NCBI GenBank assembly: GCA_000310025.1
Contig: FN649749.1
Span: 1,234,826-1,296,470 of the forward strand
Origin: Ectocarpus siliculosus
Lineage: Eukaryota > Sar > Phaeophyceae > Ectocarpales > Ectocarpaceae
Direction: 5' to 3'
DNA length: 61,645 bases
Position numbers and translations under genes: made by a program. How positions within the stretch are numbered: the stretch's first letter is position 1; each line of letters starts with the position of its first letter. Below, one piece after another: positions 56,830 through 61,645 of this stretch. Under the pieces are notes generated by a model that saw only the letters and a program-made list of their open reading frames with translations, was not told the origin of the DNA and did no database searches.

Positions 56830-58247
56830 CTGGAGAGAACGGAGGGACAACACACAAGAGGGGTGTAAGATGGTAACCCACCACACACTTGAGGCCACGT
56901 ATTCCTGCCAGTGCACAGGCGAAGACCCTCGACACGATTGTCCTGGTGTTTCGCCGCGTAGCCCGCGCATTCCATCAACGTCTTCCAGCGTATCCCCACA
57001 AGGGAACGAATTTACCGACAACAACCCGGGATCGTCTTTGACTACCGACCTACCGACAACACTGATCGAGATAGTCACACTATTTTATAGTGCCAGCTCT
57101 CAACTCAAGAGGAAGAAATTGTGTGCGTCGGTCCAAGCAACAATAACAGTCCAGCGTACGGCGAAAGTTCAAACCCGACGGCGAATAACGTGGTCAATTG
57201 ATAATTGAAACGAAAGGTTGGCGAACGGAGGCCGGAAGTTGCCGGCGCTGTACAGGAATATTGCGCCAAAGGAAATATCGGAAATATCGCATTACATACA
57301 TGTACACGCATATGTGTAGAACAATATCGGACAAAGGGCCGATCCGAAAGCAAAGACAAGACGGAGGAAGATACAGTTCTAGTTATCATTCCACTCCCTG
57401 GTGACATGCACCGACGGTGAATCGTATCAGCTCTACTCAAGGTACCAAACAAAATTGCAACTTAGCGTCCGAGTCAAGTTCACCGAGTACCCTGCATGGT
57501 GTGCGTTGCTATCACGATGTTGTACACGAATTTTCGTTTTTTCTTCGGCTGACACTAGCAAACATGACACCGAGCGAAGTTTGGATGCAGCTGTACGAGA
57601 CAAAACTACTTCCATTGGAGATTTTGCAGCCGAGTATATGCCTCGCGAACAGTGCTCTGCCTCAAGAAGGAAACCGCCGTCAAGGAAAGAGGAGGTCACC
57701 AATACTGCAGGATTCCGAAAACTAAAACGTTGCACATGTGCTGACAGTACATACTGTAGCCCATTGGGTGCCAAGTAGACGGGCGCATGGCTGTAACAGA
57801 AAGCTACCCTCGATGAGACCTGCTCACATGACTACAACGTCTTGTGGCACGAAGGAGTGTAGGAAAGGCACACAGCCTTTTGAAACGTCCTTGCGTGCCA
57901 TCCTTAAGCCCCGAGAAATCTCCGGGAAGGTTACTGCTCGCATGCAGTCGTTGTTCTCGGAATCGCAAATCACACACAACGTAATTCCTGGCGGAGGCGG
58001 CTAGTGTCACCGTGTTACCGAACAGCGCCACTCAAGAGGCGTCCAAAGACATCGGCCAGGGAGAGAGGTTGGCTTTCGGCTATGGCGCGCGGATTCCAGA
58101 CCAAGCACACCCAGCAACCGAAGAAAGGACAAAACAACGGCGATTACGACCACACCACGCGGTCCTGCTACACACAAGCGACTGTGAGATTCGTGGCACG
58201 ATTTTAGGGAATTAGGTGCACTCTTGTTGTTGTTGTCAGGGTTTTCT

Positions 58248-58640
58248 TGATCTTCCCATGGGCCATAGGCACTCATGGGCACTTCATCGACTGTCCATGA
58301 ACTGCCCGTGGTCTACCCATGGGCGCACCCAAGGGCGCACCCATGGATTGCCCATGTGGGTAGCCCATCATGGGCACGTCACGGGCTGCCCATCATGGGC
58401 ACTCGCGAAGATGTCCATAGTGGGCTCCACGGCTGCCCATGGGGACAAACGGCAAGACCCATCATGGACTGCCCATCCACGGGCAAATTTCCATCATGTG
58501 TTGCCCATGGATTGCCCGTGGGCTGCCCATCGTTGGCACTCAAGCAGATACCCACGGCCACGGCAGTCACGTAATCACATGTCCATCACGGGCATGGACT
58601 GCCCGTGATGGGCGGTAGGATGAATGCCCACCATGATGTG
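58248..58640. repeat. CCATGGGC-type array, second duplication unit
   Basis: Counterpart of 55125-55480, again with GCCCATGG, CCCATCATGGGC and TGGACTGCCC words in both orientations. About 35 bp longer than the first. Confidence 0.7.
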
Positions 58641-59223
58641 CATGCAGCCCAAAACGGGCGAGAGAGAAATCCATCCTCGGCAACTCAGAAAAACGCATTT
58701 GCACAATGGGTTGACGCTCCCGCCCATGAGCGTGGTCAACATCTTGCATGTCAACGAGAAGCGTTCCCCACCAATGGGGTGTAGACTAGGCAACGCGTCT
58801 TTCCAAGAACAAGAATTTGCCGTGGTGTCCCGTGAAAGTGCAGTGCGTGTAGAAGTCTCCGCAGACATTCAGCGCCGGCCCGCTTGGAAGAAACAACTAT
58901 ATAAGAGGTGTGAGCTGTATTTCCTCTATCATCAATTCTTAGACGCTCTTGCCTGGACATTGATGCGACAGTAGACGAATGGCCTTTTCCGTCGTATGTG
59001 CAAGCTGCACACCAGAATTCCATTCTCCTGTGCTCACGGCGGTTGCTCACCAAGCCAACTAGCTCACAACTAAATTCTCCAGAGATCCCGACAGAAGAAA
59101 ACGTAGGTCGGTTTTGCATACGGCTTCCTCGGCAGGGGTAGGGACGGACAGCGTTGATATCTGCATCGTCTGTGCACGAAAGTCGAACCCAACTTCGCTC
59201 TGTGTGCAAAAGCGTCCCCAACA

Positions 59224-60005
59224 TCACATCGCGGTGAGTCGCCGGAGAAAGGTTCGTCGTTTTCCTTCCTCAGGATTGTGATATTGTCGATAGTGATACG
59301 GCACGACCAGAGATAGGGACCGTTGACTCTCCTTCTTCGGCCAAGGGGGCTGGTCTAGCCACCACTGAGATTGTATTATTTCCGTGTGTAGTGTCACCTC
59401 TCCCCTATCCACCGTCGATCTGCTCTTCCTACCATCCGCTGATCGCTGGCAGAACACTAAATATCTACCAGATTGGAACACGCGGCGAATAAACTGTAGC
59501 TGTTATTCCAAATTTCAATAGCTGAGGTGTTCCAGGTGATATCAACGATTCTAGTCAGACAATGGGTATCTCGTCAACAGAGAGATCAGCACAGACCAAC
59601 CCGTAGTAGGAATCACCCGAACTTGTCTCACGTTATCATCCACAATGCTCTCTGAGGCATACACCAGAGCGGAGCCCTCATCTGCAATGCCGTCCAGGAA
59701 GTAGGCGTTTTCCAAGTTGATGGTCGAGCCGACCTCGTAGCAGCCATCGCGGTCAGTAGAGTAGTCGATATCGAGGTAGAACAAATCGTCGCAAGAAGAC
59801 ATGCCGAAGGCTAGTGGGAGAGCTTCCGACGGGAACAATGAGCCAGTAGACGGAGACCTTCCCTCGTGGTGTAGACTCCCCCTCCAATGAGCTTTCCAGA
59901 CAGCGTGAGCTTGCGCACGTAACCCTCGCCCTCTTCCAGCTGTGCTCTGTAAGACGGACAACAGAGCGCGGGCAATGACAAGTCGGCAGCACCAAATTTT
60001 ACCAA
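59224..60005 (-). pseudogene. Third, partial paralogue of the ectodomain gene
   Basis: Reads QLEEGEGYVRKLTLSGKLIG in one frame (60005-59811), then SSCDDLFYLDIDYSTDRDGC, STINLENAYFLDGIADEGS and SIVDDNVRQVR in the next, with the counterpart of the second copy's frame loss near 59610 and CRITIDNITIL in yet another frame. The first segment may be a separate exon. Frame breaks make at least the 3' part nonfunctional. Confidence 0.45.
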
Positions 60006-60024
60006 ATGATGACAAACATGCCAA

Positions 60025-61215
60025 ATAATAATTTAAAAAAAAAACAAGTAACCATATATGTGAAAGGGTTGAGCGGGTGGAACGGCAGTGACGTCCGTTG
60101 CTTCTCCGGGGAATTCGAGTTCACCGAAACGCATGGGGAGTGACAAGGCGGAAGGGGCTTGGCAGTACGTTCCTATGTTTCTCCGGGTACGTAGAGTAGA
60201 CGGAACGCCAAACGGCATAGATGGGAAGCACGGCAGGTTCAATGGTGTTTTCTTTTTCCTGTTTCCCATTGGACTTGGCGTTCGCGAAACATAACTTATA
60301 CATTGATTGGGAGAATGACATGGGTATTGGCGGACCGGCGTTGGTGTCGGGTGTCGATGCTTATTGTCTCAACACAGCATCACACACACGCCGGAAGAAA
60401 GGCTAATCGGCTCTTGGACAGCGGATTTCAAACCTACTGTAGCGCGATTGCTATTTCCGCTTAACTTTCAGCAACTCGCGAGTGGCAAGGTATCCTTCGC
60501 CGTTCGTGCTTCCAGCTGCGTCAACAACTCGATAGCATTTTACTCGGATCAAGTAACGAAACGGCCAGTGCAATTCTCATGCATCGGTTGGCAGATGTGG
60601 CAATCGAGTTGACGATGCGTTTCGATGCCCATATGGGAAACACCGCGCGTCTACTCGGAGGCGAGCTGATGGCAGAACGCGGAGACCCTCTACTGATTGA
60701 AAGTCATTTTGGATGAAGATCCTCTCTTGCGAACCCCGGACCCATGATGACAAGAGGGCACGTGGATTCAAATACGTGATGCACACCCCAAAACTTTAGG
60801 GCTGGATCGCCTTTTGGGGACACGTTTTGTCCCCATCTTCTTCACCTGCTTTACCTCGCGAAGATTGGCATGATTGTCTCCTCCTTTGCACTACTCGACC
60901 AGGGGGGTGCCAGGGTACACAGGGACGACTCTAGTCTAGTATGGATGCTTTGTAGAAGTGGAGGAGTATGTATGAGGGTAATGAACAGGTCGAATCGCGG
61001 GGCGATTACGCCGTGGGTTCAACAGCGAAGTTGCGCCGCGTCTGTGGAAAGCGCTACTAGGGGCAAGCGCGGAAGAAGTACCTAGCCCACCGTTGATAGG
61101 AGGCACCGAGCAACCTAGGGCTTGAGTTAGAAGGTTCAGGTTTCGCTTTCCCTCTAGAGAAATATCTTGAAAAACTCCTTTTCGTGCCCCGTTTACCACG
61201 CTCCCGCCATTTGCT
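60025..61215. other. No gene recognised
   Basis: An A-run at 60034-60044 and ORFs of up to 96 codons without support. 60364-60612 reads a mixed segment (SFAVRASSCVNNSIAFYSDQ) that could be an exon. Confidence 0.3.
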
Positions 61216-61280
61216 GTCTATAATCAATCCTTATCAAATGTCCCCTCGTATCGAGGGGACAATTGATAGGGATTATAGAC
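61216..61280. repeat. 65-bp hairpin
   Basis: GTCTATAATC at the left pairs with GATTATAGAC at the right, and TGTCCCCTCG with CGAGGGGACA across a TAT loop, with small mismatches between. May be a tiny MITE or a structured transcript. Confidence 0.7.
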
Positions 61281-61645
61281 AAGAGACGGCTCAAGTGGGA
61301 AGGCAGTTTTGCACTTGCACCCAGGGATGGAACTGTCTGCACCATCCAATCAGCAAGCAGGCGTCGTTCGATTTTTTTCTTACATTTCATAAATAAATTT
61401 CGCAAGAACGCCGAATTTTCTGTGCGTGGTAAGGGATCAGGGGGACGGGTGGGGGGGGGGGGGGTCTGTTCCATACCGTATACATAGATATATGTAGGAA
61501 ATAGTGTGGTATAGTATAACCTATACATTTTCTTTTGAATATTATTAAGTATGCATATAGCTATTCGAAACCTTACACCTCCCTTACTTACTTACTTATG
61601 TTTAGACCGCTGCTGTGTGTTGCGGGTACATTGCATGCAGTAGAT
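61281..61645. other. No gene recognised
   Basis: A G-run at about 61448-61464 and an AT-rich end. Confidence 0.4.

Larger units (their letters stand above)
53244..60024 (-). repeat. Tandem duplication, unit about 3.1 kb, two copies plus a partial third
   Basis: The landmarks ttctctccag|CTTGTCTGG (53745/56829), ttcaaacccgacggcgaa (54098/57168), the CCATGGG arrays (55130/58250), ggcttcctc-gcac/ggcagggg (55967/59124) and aggaatcacc (56409/59609) recur in the same order at offsets rising from 3.07 to 3.20 kb. Confidence 0.75.

Overview
The window is nuclear DNA of a eukaryote, most likely a stramenopile and probably a brown alga. It has GT-AG introns and short exons. It has a LOV photoreceptor exon with the NQFF signature common in stramenopiles, FNIP repeats, a KDZ-associated cysteine-cluster protein, and Ty1/copia elements, one of them with a Met-tRNA-like internal primer site. 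There is no prokaryotic gene arrangement. The lineage is inferred; no rRNA or tRNA could be called. Gene density is low, and most of the window is repeats, decayed transposons and gene relics. Exon ends come from reading frame plus splice consensus, not transcripts.

Layout. 0-1.1 kb: 3' end of a LOV-domain gene. 2.9-3.7 kb: a TIR element. 4.2-10.7 kb: phase-0 exons of a single-pass membrane glycoprotein, with a recombinase-like relic at 5.7-6.7 kb. 12-15.7 kb: exon candidates on the + strand, then a minus-strand acidic/Ser-Asn-rich gene split by a run of seven A. 15.9-16.9 kb: a foldback repeat with a pure CAG tract. 19.2-32.4 kb: a decayed copia element (226-bp LTR and gag, minus strand) interrupted by a 12-kb LTR-bounded element.

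That 12-kb element (19557-31528) has two identical 299-bp LTRs, a matching 5-bp target duplication and a polypurine tract, but no recognisable gag-pol. It carries FNIP-repeat relics, a broken tyrosine recombinase, a nearly intact KDZ-associated gene that still has introns, and self-complementary CCCATGGGTA arrays. The outermost two arrays sit inverted near its ends. Its LTR start and polypurine tract resemble those of the decayed copia element at 42.6-48.2 kb, a plausible relative of whatever mobilises it.

32.4-42.6 kb is a repeat landscape: an RT fragment, GGCGGTA foldbacks, inverted GTCGTAAATA arrays around a 3-kb core, one acidic-repeat gene and a triplicated degenerate segment. 42.6-48.2 kb is the copia relic with protease, integrase, RT and RNase H pieces. 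48.2-49.1 kb is a satellite with alternating 76/91-bp spacing. 49.2-50.7 kb is a broken primase/origin-binding-helicase relic of virus-like type. 52.6-60.0 kb holds a tandem duplication of about 3.1 kb around a mucin-like type I membrane protein gene. The final 1.6 kb is almost empty apart from a 65-bp hairpin.
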